A program made the translations under genes and the position numbers. Below, one piece after another: positions 42,693-53,997 of a stretch of 64,000 nt of DNA; position 1 is the first letter of the stretch; every line of letters begins with the position of its first letter. This DNA is from Advenella incenata. Its GTDB lineage: Bacteria > Pseudomonadota > Gammaproteobacteria > Burkholderiales > Burkholderiaceae_B. The DNA is taken from positions 868,001 to 932,000 of the forward strand of contig NZ_SHKO01000002.1 of assembly GCF_004217095.1 (NCBI RefSeq), read 5' to 3'. Below the pieces are notes generated by a model. It worked only from the letters and a program-made list of their open reading frames with translations. It made no database searches and had not been told where the DNA came from.

Positions 42693-45600
42693 TGAAAATG
42701 AAATATTTGCGCTGGTATCTTCGCTGGAAACCCATCGTCCTGACGCTTCTGATCGGACTGTGCGCCTTTGTGTTCTGGTTCATGGGCACCAATCCGGGCA
42801 GTCGCTGGCTGCTCAATACCGTGATCAGCCAGGTGGGCGGTGAACTGACCAATGTGCGCGGCACGTTATGGAGCGGGATCGAACTGGAACGGCTGCAGAT
42901 CGATACGCCCGAAATCAAGATTACCGGCCGGCAGGCTGTACTGAAAGTGGACTGGCTCAAGTTGTTCAAACGCACCTTGCGTGTAGAGCAGATGAGCGTG
43001 GCCGATCTGGACGTCAAGCTGCTGCCGCTGGAGACAACCGAACCGGCGCCCGAAGATGCCCAGCCATTTGAAATGCCGGGTATTCCGGTTGGCATACAGG
43101 TGGATCGGCTGGATGTGGGCGATTTTGCACTGCTGATGCCTGATGGCTCGGGTCTGCCCGTGGGACTGAGTAATTTCAGTCTGACCGATTTGCTGATTAT
43201 TGACCAGCATGCCAAAGGCACGCTCAAAAGCGTGCACGTCTCGCATCCGCAGACCGAGGCCGATCTGAACGGTACGCTGGAAGTGGAGTCTATCAAAAGC
43301 CCGTACCCGATGAAGCTGGACTTGAATGCGAAACTGGCGACGCAAAACAAACAGTCGCCGGTTTGCCTGAGCCAGTTCGTGCAGATTGGCGGCGTGCTGA
43401 CCGGCGCGCTGCAGCAGCGTGATTGCACATTTGATCTGCACACGCAAGTGGCCGGCGATCTGGAAAAACTGGGCGTGACCCTGCAGGGCAGCGGCCAGGG
43501 CGCGCAAGTGGATGCGTCGTTGAACCTGGGCGTGATGGGTGGCGGCATTCCATTGAACCAGGCCGATGTGAACGTCAAGCTGGGCGATAGTTCGGGCCTG
43601 CAGTTCAAGCTGGACAAAAAGGAAAAACAGGGCGCAGCAGAGTCGGACCGTATTGCGGGATCCTTTGCCAGCCAGCGGCTCACGCTCAAGGGTCAGCAAG
43701 GGGCGGCCGATTCGGTATTGACTAGCGATATGACATTTGTGGCAGATGTTCTGGGTCTGTCCAATGTGCAGGGATTGCAATTGAAAGGCACGGTCGATGG
43801 CCAAAGCCGTCTGCAGGGCAAACCGTTGACTGCCGACCTGGATATCGATATTGATTCGCAGGGCGTCTTGACGCAACGCCGGATTGTTGACGGCGAGCAG
43901 ATGGCCCAGGCCGTTGCCGACAACATCAAAGCCGCGGCCGCCCGCAAGGCGCAGCAGGAAGGTAAAACCGTTACCACCGAGAAGGGCGAGGATGCACTTC
44001 AGAAGGCACAGCAAACTGCCGCAAACACAGATGCAATACAGGCGTCGACCACGCTGGTGGACCTGAAGCGCCTGAATATTCGCAAGGCAGATATTGATCT
44101 GAAACTGGGTGATAACAGTATCACGACATCGGGCAGCTTCGGGCAGCAGGAAAGTGTGCTGCGCTTAAGCGTTGACGCGCCCAAACTGGGCCAGCTGGTC
44201 GATGGCGTTAACGGCACGGCCAAACTCTCTGGCACGCTGGCCGGCACGATTGCCGAGCATGCGATCGATATTAGCGGCAAGGTCAACCAGGGCGAAGCGA
44301 AAACCCTGGGCAAGGCGCCGGCCGATTTGTCCGCCACCATCAACGGCAAGTGGCACAGGTTGGCAGACGGGATTGACGGCTGGGAAGGCGAGTTAGCCGC
44401 ATTGAACCTGGCGCATGCCGGGGTGCGTGTGCGCGAGCGCGACGCCTTGCCTTTGTTGTTCAGCCCGAACGCGACCGGGGTGCAGAATGTATGGGCGGCA
44501 GGGCCTGGCGCGCTAAGCCTGACCCTGCCCGGCGGCTCCGAGGCGCAGATCAAGCTGGACAAGGCCAGTGGCAATGCCCTGGGCATGACGACAGCGGGAT
44601 CCTTTGCCAACCTGACGATCAGCGACAGGTTGATGGACGAGGTGGCCAGGATGACGGCCGCCGGCGATGCGCAGCCGGCCAATGCAACTGACAAGACAGC
44701 GCGGGATGCCGCTGCCAAGGCGCTGGCGCAAAAAACTGCCGGCAGCTTTCCGGATATTGTGTTTGACGGCGACTGGAATATAGCCACGGAAAATGGCCTG
44801 CAAGGTGCGGTCAATGTGCGGCGTACGGCGGGCGACCGGTTCGTGCCGCTGGTGCAGAAAATTCCGCTGGATTTCGAGACGCTGAACATCAAGTTGAATG
44901 AAACGCGCCAGGATGAAAAAAATCCGGTGCTGGCCATCGTTGCTCAGGGCCAGGGCCCGCAGTCCAGCCTGGACACCACGCTGAACCTGGCTATGGCAAA
45001 TGTGATTCCGCTGCGCGATGGCAAATTGCAGCTGGCATTGACCGATGGCGCTGCAGTTAACGCAGATTTTGAAACCATCGCCGGCGTCAGTGAAGGCACG
45101 GATCGCCTGACGGCCAAGGTCGGCTTGAAATCGCTGAATCTGCAGACCTTGTCGGCGGGCGCTACACCGGCTTCGCTGCTTAATGGCACTGTGGCGCTGG
45201 TTGCCGATACGCTGCCGGGCAAGCGCGAAATTGCTGATGTGGACCTGGATGCGCAATTGACCCAGGGCAGCATGTGGAATGACAAACCGCTGGCCGGCAC
45301 AATTGGCAGCAAGGTGCATCTGGCAGGCATTTTCGACAAGCAGCCAGAGCAGGAGCAGGCCGATCGCACCATCAAGCCGAATCTGGACAAGCTGCAGGTG
45401 AGCGACACCGATGTTGACCTGACGCTGGGTAATAACCGGATCACGGCGCACGGCGGTTTCGGCCAGGATGCCAGCCAGCTGTATCTGGACGTTAACGCGC
45501 CGGCGCTGGCCAATTTCTGGCCGTCTCTGCCGGGCAGTGCGCTGGTCAATGCCGTGGTGGATGGTCGCGTGACCAATCACCGTGCGCAAATTTACGGCAT

Positions 45601-48600
45601 GTATGCGCAGGCACCCAGTCGCGCCCTGGGCAAGGCGCCCGTGGTGTTCGGCCTGAATGTCCAGGGCGCCTGGGACAAAGTGGAAGGCGGCCAGGAAGGC
45701 TGGGTGGGTGTGCTGGAAGACTTGAATTTGCGTCATACCGAATTGCGCTTGCAGCAGCAAAGCCCGATGTCGTTGTCGTTCCTGCCGGACGATGGCCAGC
45801 ATCCCTTGCAGTGGGCCACCACAGCCTCGCGCTTTTTGCTGGATCTGCCGGAAAATCGCAGTGCGCAGATCCTGCCCGGCGAGTCTGGCGGTAACGGTAG
45901 CCAGTGGCAGACTAAGGGGCAAATCAAGGACCTGGTCATTAATCCACAGTACCTGATGAATCTGCAAAAAGCCTTTGCAGCCGAAGACCCGGCCGCGGCG
46001 CGGGCAGCCACGCAGGCTGCAAACAAGGCGCTGGCGGCGGCCTCGGCCAGCAGCAAAAAAGCAGCGGACGCCGCCGGTGATGGCGGCAAGGGCGCAGCCA
46101 ACGCGGTGGCCGACAAGGACATCACGCTGGATGCGGACTGGGATCTGGCTTTCAACCAGATGCTGACCGGCTCGGCGCATATCATGCGTACCGACGGCAC
46201 CGGCGTGTTGCCGTTCAAGACACCGGTGCCGCTTGATTTTGACACAATTGCATTTGACATTGAACCGCAGCAAACGCCGCAGGTGCAGGATGGCTATGTC
46301 GTCACGGCCAGCGCCACCGGGGAAAAGTCGCATCTGAATGCGGATGTAAAACTGGATATGGCAACGCCGTTGCTGCTGCGCGATGCCAAGGCGGACCTTG
46401 CCTTGCGCGATGGCGCAACGCTAACGCTGGAAGCGCTGGTCTCGCCCAAGGGCGGGCAGGATGAGTCAGACCGCATTCATATGCGTGTCAATTCCAAGGC
46501 GCTGCCGGTCAGCAAGCTGATGGCAGACAGTATTCCCAGAACCTTGCTCAGCACGGACCTGACGGCTGACGTCGACATGTTCTCGCCCACGGCCATCAAG
46601 TCGGCAACCATCAAGGGCAACTTTGACAAGGGCAGCATCTGGAATGACAAGCCGCTGGTCGGATCCCTGGATCTGGCGGTGCGCGATCTGGCGCTGGGCG
46701 GCCAGGGCAGCACCGGCATAGACTTGAATGCTTTCCAGGTGCCGGCGGCCAATATCGACCTGACCCTGGGCACCAACAAAATACGCAGCAAGGGCGCTTT
46801 CGGCCAGGCCGACAGCGTACTGACGCTGGACGTGGACGCACCGGCCCTGTCTTCCTTCTGGCCCGGCCTGCCTGGCAGTGTCACGGTGGATGGCACCGTC
46901 AAGGGCATGGTCGCCAAACACGCGCTTGATCTGAAGGGCATGTTCTCGCAGGGCAAATCCAGGGAACTGGGCAAGGCGCCGGTCAATTTCCATTTGGCTG
47001 CCGATGGTTCCTGGGGCAAGAACGAACAGGGTGTAGAGGGGTGGCGCGGCACGCTCGCTACGCTGGATGTACAGTACGCGGGCATTACCGTTGCGCAGGA
47101 CAAGCCCTGGACACTGGCGTTTGCGCCCGCCGCCGAGGGCGGGCTGCCGGCGTGGGAAGCCGGGCCATCGGCCATCAATATTGGCCTGCCGGGCAAGCAC
47201 AGCATCGTGATCAATCAGGAAGGCACCACCGGCAGCAATGGCAAGTGGCAGACCAAGGGTTCCATTCGCCGGTTTGTTCTCAGCCCCGCTTTCATTCGTG
47301 ATATGCAGAAGCTGGCCGATCCGGCCGCCAAAGAGGCGAGCAACGTTAATGCGGGTATTATTGACCGGCGCAAGAGCGCACCAAAGGAAACCTCGCTGGT
47401 GCTCGATTTCGACTGGGATCTGGCTTTTGATGGGGCGCTGACCGGCAAGACCGCCCTCAAACGGGTGAGCGGCGATTTCATGATTCCGGCAGCCACCCCG
47501 ATTGCGCTGGGGCTGACCAATATGCTGGTGGGCGCCAATTTCAACAAGACCGGCGCCACTACCAGTACTGCCAACCTGAACCTGGCCTTTGATACGCAAA
47601 ATAAAGGCAATCTGAAAGGGACGGGCGCCATCGCGTTCAACGGGCTGGCGCCGAATCTGAACGGCGGCTCGAAAATCACGCTCAATGGCAATCTGGCCGA
47701 TATCAGCTGGATGGGGCCGCTCACTGGCGATATGCTGGATCTGGGCGGGGCCGTGGCGCTGAACGTGACCGCGCAATCGCGCGCCAATGGCCAATGGACC
47801 ACCAGCGGCAAAATTTCCGGTTCCAAAGTGAAGATCGTGGAAATCGACAACGGCATCCGCCTGCTCGATGGCACGCTGGAGGCTACCCTGCGCGACAACC
47901 AGGTGGTCATCAACACGCTGCGCTTTCCGTCGGTGATCCGCATTAAGGCCAATGAATGGCGCACCAAGAAATGGATTGACGATAATGTAGAGGCCCAGAA
48001 CGGTTCATTGGGCATTACCGGCAAATGGAACCTGAACACCAGCAAGGGCGATTTCCGGATCGTGTTCGATCATTACCCGATTATTCAGCGGTCCGACCGC
48101 TTTGTGATGATCAGTGGCGATGTGGACATCAACGCGCCCCTGCCCAAAGTGGATATCAAGGGCAAGGTCACGGCGGATGCCGGCTGGGCCAGCGTGGATA
48201 TTCTGGGCAGCGTGCCGGCGGTCGATGGCGATGTGATTGTGCTCAAGCCGGGCCAAACCAAAGTGGTCAAGGAAGAATCTCCCCTGGACCTGACGCTGGA
48301 TTTCACGGTAGACCTGGGCAAGCGCTTTTATATCGTGGGTTTGGGGCTGGACTCCGGCCTGGTGGGCTCGCTCAATGTGATCCAGGAAAAGAACCAGTTG
48401 ACCGGCGTAGGTGCTTTCCGCACACGTGGCGGAGCGATCGAAGCCTATGGGCAGCGCTTGCAGATCCGCCGCGGTCGCATTACCTTCCAGGGTAACCTGG
48501 CCAACCCGATCCTGGATATCGAAGCCTTGCGCACCGGCCTGGATGTAGAGGCCGGGGTCAAGGTGGTAGGCACGGCCAGAAAGCCGAAGATCGATCTGGT

Positions 48601-49042
48601 GTCCTATCCCGACGTGAGCGAGGTGGAAAAACTGTCCTGGCTGCTGATGGGGCGCGGCCCCGACAGCAGTGGCAGCGACGCGGCCCTGCTGTTTTCGGTG
48701 GGTTCGTCCATCGTGGGCGGGGGCGAGCCGTTCTATCGTAAGATGGGGCTGGACGATATTGCCATCCGTTCGGGCAATGTCGGCAAGTCTGGTACGGTTC
48801 TGCCGGAAAAAACGGTGGCCTCCAGCGTCAACCAGGAATCATCGAGCGATCTGTCCCAGCAGTTTTTCGTGGCCAGCAAGAAATTTGAAAATGGCATGAC
48901 CGTGAGTGTCGAGCAGGCCATGGCCGGTACCGGCACCGTGGTGCGCGGCAGTTACCGGCTGTTCAGAAACCTGTCGGCCGATATCAAGGGCGGCACCGTG
49001 AACGGGCTGGAACTGATCTATCGCCGGTTTTTCAGGGACTGA
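42692..49042 (+). CDS. tamB: translocation and assembly module inner-membrane subunit TamB, greatly enlarged
   Basis: A 2116-residue protein, compared with about 1260 in E. coli. One N-terminal signal anchor ([20 protein letters not shown]) is followed by the AsmA-like start [20 protein letters not shown] and [15 protein letters not shown]. The long periplasmic part should form a beta-taco groove spanning the envelope. Three tandem repeats of about 440 residues begin at residues 467, 907 and 1354. The C-terminal ~330 residues are a normal DUF490 domain ([20 protein letters not shown] to [13 protein letters not shown]), which contacts TamA. One uninterrupted frame, no codon shift; coupled to tamA by overlap. 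The function is envelope transport of outer-membrane proteins or lipids. Confidence 0.95.
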   Translation: MKMKYLRWYLRWKPIVLTLLIGLCAFVFWFMGTNPGSRWLLNTVISQVGGELTNVRGTLWSGIELERLQIDTPEIKITGRQAVLKVDWLKLFKRTLRVEQMSVADLDVKLLPLETTEPAPEDAQPFEMPGIPVGIQVDRLDVGDFALLMPDGSGLPVGLSNFSLTDLLIIDQHAKGTLKSVHVSHPQTEADLNGTLEVESIKSPYPMKLDLNAKLATQNKQSPVCLSQFVQIGGVLTGALQQRDCTFDLHTQVAGDLEKLGVTLQGSGQGAQVDASLNLGVMGGGIPLNQADVNVKLGDSSGLQFKLDKKEKQGAAESDRIAGSFASQRLTLKGQQGAADSVLTSDMTFVADVLGLSNVQGLQLKGTVDGQSRLQGKPLTADLDIDIDSQGVLTQRRIVDGEQMAQAVADNIKAAAARKAQQEGKTVTTEKGEDALQKAQQTAANTDAIQASTTLVDLKRLNIRKADIDLKLGDNSITTSGSFGQQESVLRLSVDAPKLGQLVDGVNGTAKLSGTLAGTIAEHAIDISGKVNQGEAKTLGKAPADLSATINGKWHRLADGIDGWEGELAALNLAHAGVRVRERDALPLLFSPNATGVQNVWAAGPGALSLTLPGGSEAQIKLDKASGNALGMTTAGSFANLTISDRLMDEVARMTAAGDAQPANATDKTARDAAAKALAQKTAGSFPDIVFDGDWNIATENGLQGAVNVRRTAGDRFVPLVQKIPLDFETLNIKLNETRQDEKNPVLAIVAQGQGPQSSLDTTLNLAMANVIPLRDGKLQLALTDGAAVNADFETIAGVSEGTDRLTAKVGLKSLNLQTLSAGATPASLLNGTVALVADTLPGKREIADVDLDAQLTQGSMWNDKPLAGTIGSKVHLAGIFDKQPEQEQADRTIKPNLDKLQVSDTDVDLTLGNNRITAHGGFGQDASQLYLDVNAPALANFWPSLPGSALVNAVVDGRVTNHRAQIYGMYAQAPSRALGKAPVVFGLNVQGAWDKVEGGQEGWVGVLEDLNLRHTELRLQQQSPMSLSFLPDDGQHPLQWATTASRFLLDLPENRSAQILPGESGGNGSQWQTKGQIKDLVINPQYLMNLQKAFAAEDPAAARAATQAANKALAAASASSKKAADAAGDGGKGAANAVADKDITLDADWDLAFNQMLTGSAHIMRTDGTGVLPFKTPVPLDFDTIAFDIEPQQTPQVQDGYVVTASATGEKSHLNADVKLDMATPLLLRDAKADLALRDGATLTLEALVSPKGGQDESDRIHMRVNSKALPVSKLMADSIPRTLLSTDLTADVDMFSPTAIKSATIKGNFDKGSIWNDKPLVGSLDLAVRDLALGGQGSTGIDLNAFQVPAANIDLTLGTNKIRSKGAFGQADSVLTLDVDAPALSSFWPGLPGSVTVDGTVKGMVAKHALDLKGMFSQGKSRELGKAPVNFHLAADGSWGKNEQGVEGWRGTLATLDVQYAGITVAQDKPWTLAFAPAAEGGLPAWEAGPSAINIGLPGKHSIVINQEGTTGSNGKWQTKGSIRRFVLSPAFIRDMQKLADPAAKEASNVNAGIIDRRKSAPKETSLVLDFDWDLAFDGALTGKTALKRVSGDFMIPAATPIALGLTNMLVGANFNKTGATTSTANLNLAFDTQNKGNLKGTGAIAFNGLAPNLNGGSKITLNGNLADISWMGPLTGDMLDLGGAVALNVTAQSRANGQWTTSGKISGSKVKIVEIDNGIRLLDGTLEATLRDNQVVINTLRFPSVIRIKANEWRTKKWIDDNVEAQNGSLGITGKWNLNTSKGDFRIVFDHYPIIQRSDRFVMISGDVDINAPLPKVDIKGKVTADAGWASVDILGSVPAVDGDVIVLKPGQTKVVKEESPLDLTLDFTVDLGKRFYIVGLGLDSGLVGSLNVIQEKNQLTGVGAFRTRGGAIEAYGQRLQIRRGRITFQGNLANPILDIEALRTGLDVEAGVKVVGTARKPKIDLVSYPDVSEVEKLSWLLMGRGPDSSGSDAALLFSVGSSIVGGGEPFYRKMGLDDIAIRSGNVGKSGTVLPEKTVASSVNQESSSDLSQQFFVASKKFENGMTVSVEQAMAGTGTVVRGSYRLFRNLSADIKGGTVNGLELIYRRFFRD
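44090..47400 (+). repeat. three tandem ~440-residue repeats within tamB
   Basis: Each copy opens with a D-x-D-L-x-L-G-x-N-x-I motif: [19 protein letters not shown] (44090), [19 protein letters not shown] (45410) and [19 protein letters not shown] (46751). Each continues with D-A-P-x-L, a LGKAP block, G-W-x-G-x-L, L-P-G, a W-x-T-K-G or equivalent, and an Ala-rich helical insertion, then a D-W-D/N-x-A opening strand block. Copies two and three share WNDKPL-type linkers and F-W-P-x-L-P-G-S. Divergence between copies is high, so duplication is old and slippage unlikely. Confidence 0.8.
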
Positions 49043-49057
49043 TGAAAAATGCATACT

Positions 49058-49075
49058 CCCCTGCAGCTGCAGGGG
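49058..49075. terminator. 18-bp GC-rich palindrome between tamB and dcd
   Basis: CCCCTGCAG and CTGCAGGGG abut to form a perfect palindrome 16 bp after the tamB stop, 53 bp before dcd. It has no proper T-run and may be an attenuator or mRNA processing hairpin within the operon. Confidence 0.45.
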
Positions 49076-49127
49076 CTACAATGGCGCTTTTCCCTTCGGG
49101 GCAGACCCCAGCAGAGAGATACAGTCT

Positions 49128-49691
49128 ATGAGTATCAAGAACGACCGGTGGATTCGGCAGGCGGCGCAAGACGGCATGATCACTCCTTTCGAGGCGGGTC
49201 AGGTGCGTGAGGCTAACGGGCAAAAGATCGTCAGTTACGGCACCAGCAGCTATGGTTACGACGTGCGTTGCGCCGACGAATTCAAGATTTTTACCAACAT
49301 CAATTCCACGATTGTGGATCCAAAAAACTTCGACGAAAAATCCTTTGTGGATTTCAAGGGTGATGTTTGCATTATTCCGCCGAACTCGTTTGCGCTTGCC
49401 CGCACTGTTGAGTATTTCCGCATCCCGCGCGAAGTGCTCACCATCTGCCTGGGCAAAAGCACCTACGCGCGCTGCGGCATTATCGTGAACGTGACGCCGC
49501 TGGAGCCGGAGTGGGAAGGCCATGTTACGCTGGAGTTTTCCAACACGACACCGCTGCCCGCAAAAATCTATGCCGGCGAGGGATGTGCCCAGTTTCTGTT
49601 CCTGCAGGGCGACGAGGTATGCGAAACGTCATACCGCGATCGCGGCGGCAAGTATCAGGGTCAACAAGGCGTCACACTTCCAAGAACATAA
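49128..49691 (+). CDS. dcd: dCTP deaminase
   Basis: A 187-residue trimeric dUTPase-fold enzyme that converts dCTP to dUTP and ammonia, feeding dTTP synthesis. Motifs: [26 protein letters not shown]-type [20 protein letters not shown] with catalytic Glu in [20 protein letters not shown] and [17 protein letters not shown], ending in [17 protein letters not shown]. It conserves the Arg and Glu of the nucleotide site and the C-terminal Lys/Gln lid. tamB-dcd-decarboxylase run in the same direction. Confidence 0.97.
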   Translation: MSIKNDRWIRQAAQDGMITPFEAGQVREANGQKIVSYGTSSYGYDVRCADEFKIFTNINSTIVDPKNFDEKSFVDFKGDVCIIPPNSFALARTVEYFRIPREVLTICLGKSTYARCGIIVNVTPLEPEWEGHVTLEFSNTTPLPAKIYAGEGCAQFLFLQGDEVCETSYRDRGGKYQGQQGVTLPRT

Positions 49692-49725
49692 TCAGGCTAT
49701 TTGATCAGCCAGCCAGGAGTACCCG

Positions 49726-51990
49726 ATGAAATTTCGTTTCCCCATCGTCATCATTGACGAAGACTTCCGCTCGGACAGTGCGTCCGGTTTCGGTATTCGT
49801 GCCCTTGCCGATGCCATCAAGGCCGAAGGCGTCGAGGTGCTTGGCGTAACCAGTTACGGCGACTTAAGTTCGTTTGCCCAGCAGCAAAGCCGAGCCAGCG
49901 CCTTTATTCTGTCCATCGACGACGAAGAGTTCGATGTAGACTCGCGCGAAGACGTGGCGCATGCCATCCGCAATTTGCGAACCTTTATTGGCGAGCTGCG
50001 CTTTCGTAACGAAGACATACCCATTTATCTGTATGGCGAAACCCGTACATCTGAACATATTCCCAATGACATCCTGCGCGAACTGCATGGTTTCATTCAT
50101 ATGTTTGAAGATACGCCCGAGTTCGTGGCGCGTCATATTATTCGCGAATCCAAGAGCTATCTGGATGGGCTCGCGCCGCCGTTTTTCCGTGAACTGGTCA
50201 AGTATGCGCAGGATGGTTCCTACTCCTGGCATTGCCCGGGTCACTCCGGCGGCGTAGCATTCCTGAAAAGCCCGGTCGGGCAGATGTTTCACCAGTTCTT
50301 CGGTGAAAACATGCTGCGCGCTGACGTGTGCAATGCGGTTGAGGAACTGGGTCAGTTGCTGGACCATACCGGTCCGGTGGCCGAGTCCGAGCGCAACGCC
50401 GCCCGTATCTTTCATGCCGATCACTGCTACTTCGTGACCAATGGCACCTCCACCTCCAACAAAGTGGTGTGGCATGCCAACGTGGCCAACGATGACGTGG
50501 TGGTGGTCGATCGCAATTGTCATAAATCGATTCTGCACGCCATTACTATGACAGGTGCAATACCGGTGTTTCTGCGTCCAACGCGCAACCACCTGGGTAT
50601 TATCGGCCCGATCCCGCTGGAAGAGTTCGATCCTGAAAACATTCAGAAGAAAATCGAAGCCAATCCGTTTGCCCGCAAACTCAAGAACAAGACGCCGCGC
50701 ATTCTGACGCTCACGCAAAGTACTTATGATGGCGTGATCTACAACGTGGAGATGATCAAGGAAAAACTGGGCACTATCGTTGATACACTGCACTTTGACG
50801 AAGCCTGGCTGCCGCATGCGGCCTTCCACGAGTTCTATGCCAATATGCACGCGATCGGCCCGAACCGGCCACGCAGCAAAGATGCAATGGTGTTTGCCAC
50901 GCACTCCACACATAAACTGCTTGCCGGTATTTCCCAAGCTTCGCAGATCGTGGTGCAGGAGTCTGAGAACCGCAAGCTGGATCGCAATATTTTCAACGAA
51001 GCGTTTCTCATGCATACCTCCACTTCGCCGCAGTACGCGATTATTGCGTCGTGCGATGTGTCGGCTGCCATGATGGAGCCGCCCGGCGGCACGGCGCTGG
51101 TGGCCGAAAGTATTCGCGAAGCCCTGGATTTTCGTCGCGCCATGCGCAAAGTGGCCTCGGAGTATGGGCGCACTGATTGGTGGTTCAAGGTCTGGGGACC
51201 GAATCGCCTGGTGTCCGAAGGCATCGGCGAGCAGGAAGACTGGGTGCTGGAGTCTGGCGATGAGTGGCACGGTTTTGGTGACCTGGCCGACAATTTCAAC
51301 ATGCTGGATCCGATCAAGGCGACCATTATTACGCCCGGGCTGGATATTGACGGCAACTTTGCCGAAAGCGGCATTCCTGCAGCGCTGGTGTCCAAGTATC
51401 TGACCGAGCATGGCATTGTGGTGGAAAAAACCGGCCTGTATTCCTTCTTTATTCTGTTTTCCATTGGCATTACCAAGGGGCGCTGGAACACGCTGGTAAC
51501 GGCGCTGCAGCAGTTCAAGGATGATTACGATCGCAATGCGCCGCTGTGGCGCATCCTGCCCGAGTTTTGCGCCGACTTCAAAAAATATGAGCGCATGGGC
51601 CTGCGCGATCTGTGCCAGAAAATTCATGAGGCCTACAGCCAGAACGATGTGGCGCGCCTGACGACCGAAGTCTATCTGTCGGATATGGTGCCGGCGCTCA
51701 AGCCGTCGGATGCGTTTGCGAAAATGGCGCACCGTGAGGTTGAGCGTGTCCCGCTGGACGAGCTTGAAGGCCGCGTTACCGGTGTGCTGCTTACCCCTTA
51801 CCCACCGGGCATTCCGCTGCTTATTCCGGGCGAGCGCTTTAACAAGACCATTGTGGAGTATCTGAAGTTTGCACGCAGTTTTAATGCGAAATTTCCGGGC
51901 TTCGAAACCTTTATCCATGGCCTGGGTCATGTGGTTGAGGAGGATGGTCGCGACTTTTTCTACGTGGACTGCCTGAGACTGGATGACTGA
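49726..51990 (+). CDS. Orn/Lys/Arg decarboxylase (biodegradative type)
   Basis: A 754-residue PLP enzyme of fold type I. Domains: an N-terminal CheY-like wing (1-130, IVIIDEDFRSDSASGFGIRA), the PLP domain with FVTNGTSTSNKVVWHANVAN, DEAWLPHAAF and the PLP lysine K397 in ATHSTHKLLAGISQAS, and a C-terminal domain from about 600 (PYPPGIPLLIPGERF). The length equals the acid-inducible arginine decarboxylase AdiA better than LdcC/CadA (~715 aa), but the substrate cannot be fixed. It decarboxylates a basic amino acid, consuming a proton. The last 8 nt overlap the next gene. Confidence 0.93.
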   Translation: MKFRFPIVIIDEDFRSDSASGFGIRALADAIKAEGVEVLGVTSYGDLSSFAQQQSRASAFILSIDDEEFDVDSREDVAHAIRNLRTFIGELRFRNEDIPIYLYGETRTSEHIPNDILRELHGFIHMFEDTPEFVARHIIRESKSYLDGLAPPFFRELVKYAQDGSYSWHCPGHSGGVAFLKSPVGQMFHQFFGENMLRADVCNAVEELGQLLDHTGPVAESERNAARIFHADHCYFVTNGTSTSNKVVWHANVANDDVVVVDRNCHKSILHAITMTGAIPVFLRPTRNHLGIIGPIPLEEFDPENIQKKIEANPFARKLKNKTPRILTLTQSTYDGVIYNVEMIKEKLGTIVDTLHFDEAWLPHAAFHEFYANMHAIGPNRPRSKDAMVFATHSTHKLLAGISQASQIVVQESENRKLDRNIFNEAFLMHTSTSPQYAIIASCDVSAAMMEPPGGTALVAESIREALDFRRAMRKVASEYGRTDWWFKVWGPNRLVSEGIGEQEDWVLESGDEWHGFGDLADNFNMLDPIKATIITPGLDIDGNFAESGIPAALVSKYLTEHGIVVEKTGLYSFFILFSIGITKGRWNTLVTALQQFKDDYDRNAPLWRILPEFCADFKKYERMGLRDLCQKIHEAYSQNDVARLTTEVYLSDMVPALKPSDAFAKMAHREVERVPLDELEGRVTGVLLTPYPPGIPLLIPGERFNKTIVEYLKFARSFNAKFPGFETFIHGLGHVVEEDGRDFFYVDCLRLDD

Positions 51991-53185
51991 CTCTGTTGAT
52001 GTCGTGATCATCGGTGCCGGTGCTGCCGGCCTGATGTGTGCGGCGGTGGCCGGCCAGCGTGGCCAGCGGGTGGTTTTGCTGGATCACGCCAGTAAGCTGG
52101 CGGAAAAAATCCGGATCTCCGGTGGCGGCCGCTGCAATTTCACCAATATCGGCACCACCTGGCAGCAGTTTTTGTCCGCCAATCCGGCGTTCTGCCGGTC
52201 GGCCCTGTCTTCCTATACCCCTGAGGACTTCCTGACGCTGGTGCGCAGCCATGGCATTGCCTGGCATGAAAAGCACAAGGGTCAGCTGTTTTGCGACGAC
52301 AGCAGCGAGCAGATTATCGACATGCTGGTCGCCGAGTGCGACAAGGGTGGCGTCAAGCGACGCATGCAAGCGCCCGTGACCGCGATTGGCCAGGAACACG
52401 GCCGTTATACGGTGCAGACCGCAAGCGGGGCGCTGACAGCCGACAAGCTGGTAATCGCAACCGGCGGCATGGCTATTCCCCAACTGGGCGCGACCGATTT
52501 CGGACTGAAGACGGCGCGCCAGTTCGGGCTGAAAATCATTGAACCGCGCCCCGCACTAGTGCCACTGACCTTTGATCAGCAAAGCTGGAAGCCGTTTGCC
52601 GAACTCTCGGGTCTGGCGGTGCCGGCCCGGCTGGAAACGGGGCAGGGCAAGCGACGAGGACTCTTCGATGAAGACCTGCTGTTTACCCACCGGGGCCTGT
52701 CGGGCCCGGGAATCCTGCAGATTTCCAGCTATTGGGAACCCGATACGCCCATCCACATTGATCTGCTGCCAGGCAGGCAACTGGCGCAGGAGCTGGTGCA
52801 ACGCAAGAAGGGCAGCAAGCATAGCCTGGCCAATGCCCTGAGCGAAGTGTGGCCGCGCCGACTGGCCGAGAACTGGCTGCAATACCGGGGCATGCTGCCG
52901 ACACAGCGGCTGGCCGATATGGCCGACAAGCCGTTGATGCAATTGGCACAGAGCGCGCAACCGTGGATCCTGACGCCTTCGGGAACCGTGGGCTATAAAA
53001 AGGCCGAAGTCATGCGCGGCGGTGTGGATACGCGCGAGCTGGACCAGAAATCCATGCAGGCACGCAAAGTGCCGGGACTGTATTTTATTGGTGAGGTGGT
53101 CGATGTGACCGGCTGGCTGGGTGGTTACAACTTTCAGTGGGCCTGGGCTTCTGCAGTGGCTTGCGGCCGCGCCCTGTCAGCGTGA
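51983..53185 (+). CDS. HI0933/YhiN family NAD(P)/FAD-dependent oxidoreductase
   Basis: A 400-residue flavoprotein. The N-terminal Rossmann motif VDVVIIGAGAAGLMCAAVAG is followed by KIRISGGGRCNFTNIG, the HI0933 family hallmark. Later blocks are LVIATGGMAIPQLGATDFGL, LLFTHRGLSGPGILQISSYW, and the C-terminal TPSGTVGYKKAEVMRGGVDT with GLYFIGEVVDVTGWLGGYNF. It is annotated as aminoacetone oxidase-like or BaiN-type flavoprotein in related bacteria; the true substrate is uncertain. Its start lies inside the decarboxylase stop region, so translation is coupled. Confidence 0.9.
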   Translation: MTDSVDVVIIGAGAAGLMCAAVAGQRGQRVVLLDHASKLAEKIRISGGGRCNFTNIGTTWQQFLSANPAFCRSALSSYTPEDFLTLVRSHGIAWHEKHKGQLFCDDSSEQIIDMLVAECDKGGVKRRMQAPVTAIGQEHGRYTVQTASGALTADKLVIATGGMAIPQLGATDFGLKTARQFGLKIIEPRPALVPLTFDQQSWKPFAELSGLAVPARLETGQGKRRGLFDEDLLFTHRGLSGPGILQISSYWEPDTPIHIDLLPGRQLAQELVQRKKGSKHSLANALSEVWPRRLAENWLQYRGMLPTQRLADMADKPLMQLAQSAQPWILTPSGTVGYKKAEVMRGGVDTRELDQKSMQARKVPGLYFIGEVVDVTGWLGGYNFQWAWASAVACGRALSA

Positions 53186-53395
53186 AGTAACAGGCGGATG
53201 CCTTGTTAAAGGCCGGGTTGCAATAATGTGTTTTGATGCGGCTGTGCCGGCATGTTATTTAAGGGAAATGAGAGACAGCGGGTTCAGATCAAAGTGGTCA
53301 GGCAAGTTGTCGGTCCGGCTGGCGGCCACCTGTGGCAGCCGCCCTATAAATTATAAGAATGTGAATGCCGGCCCGGTCAGCCCCGGACGATCCGT

Positions 53396-53728
53396 TTAAA
53401 AGCCCAGGTCAATATTGGCGATTTTCCGGGCATCGATCACGATTTCACGACCGCTGGGTGAATAGCCCGTCAGGCGAAAGCCGCTATCGGTTTTACTGCC
53501 CATCAGGGACAATTCGAAGCTGTTTTCGTCGGTGCCGAAAGACTGGTCAACCGCTGTATATGCCTTGATTTTCAGGTTGGCGACGATTTCATCGTTGCCA
53601 TCTGCCTGGATGGTGCCTGAATACAGGTAATGGGCATCGCCCCCCCGGACCTTATTGTCTTCTACGACCGTCACTCCGGCGTGGGCTTTGGAATCTGCGA
53701 TCACTGTTGCGTAGAAACCGTTATCCAT
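53396..53728 (-). CDS. GrlR-like regulatory protein
   Basis: A 110-residue small beta-barrel protein. The strands MDNGFYATVIADSKAHAGVT, VVEDNKVRGGDAHYLYSGTI, QADGNDEIVANLKIKAY, DENSFELSLMGSKTDSGFR and the final REIVIDARKIANIDLGF fit the GrlR family (x-N/D-G-x-Y, G-G-D-x-x-Y-x-Y-x-G). GrlR inhibits the GrlA activator of a type III secretion locus in enteropathogenic E. coli, but homologues are common in bacteria without that system. No secretion genes are visible here, so the partner is unknown. Confidence 0.6.
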   Translation of the reverse strand: MDNGFYATVIADSKAHAGVTVVEDNKVRGGDAHYLYSGTIQADGNDEIVANLKIKAYTAVDQSFGTDENSFELSLMGSKTDSGFRLTGYSPSGREIVIDARKIANIDLGF

Positions 53729-53823
53729 AATAGTACTCCTTATGTAGTTGCCACTAGGGCGCTTGATGCTGACTGCAGTGGCGAGCTGTTCTGAAATAGA
53801 CCGGCTCGCTATTGAAGCTGCTA

Positions 53824-53997
53824 ATGAAAACGTGTGTTCTGTATCTGATATTGTTGTGTTTTATGCTGACGTTCACCAGCGGATGGCTAGTGTACCGCAA
53901 CATGATGACACTCGTGTGTGAGGGTGCTGCCGCACGAGTGACTAATTGCTTGTGGTCAAGTGTATTCTATCTCTTTTCCAAAGAATTATTTAATTGA
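53824..53997 (+). CDS. possible small membrane protein
   Basis: 57 residues from ATG 53824 (an in-frame TTG lies at 53812). The first 27 residues are strongly hydrophobic (VLYLILLCFMLTFTSGWLVY), followed by a short tail with two Cys. The ribosome-binding site is poor (no GGAG within 12 nt). It lies in a 470-bp AT-rich gap between the GrlR-like gene and the glycine riboswitch. A small signal-like peptide gene or noise are both possible. Confidence 0.25.
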   Translation: MKTCVLYLILLCFMLTFTSGWLVYRNMMTLVCEGAAARVTNCLWSSVFYLFSKELFN

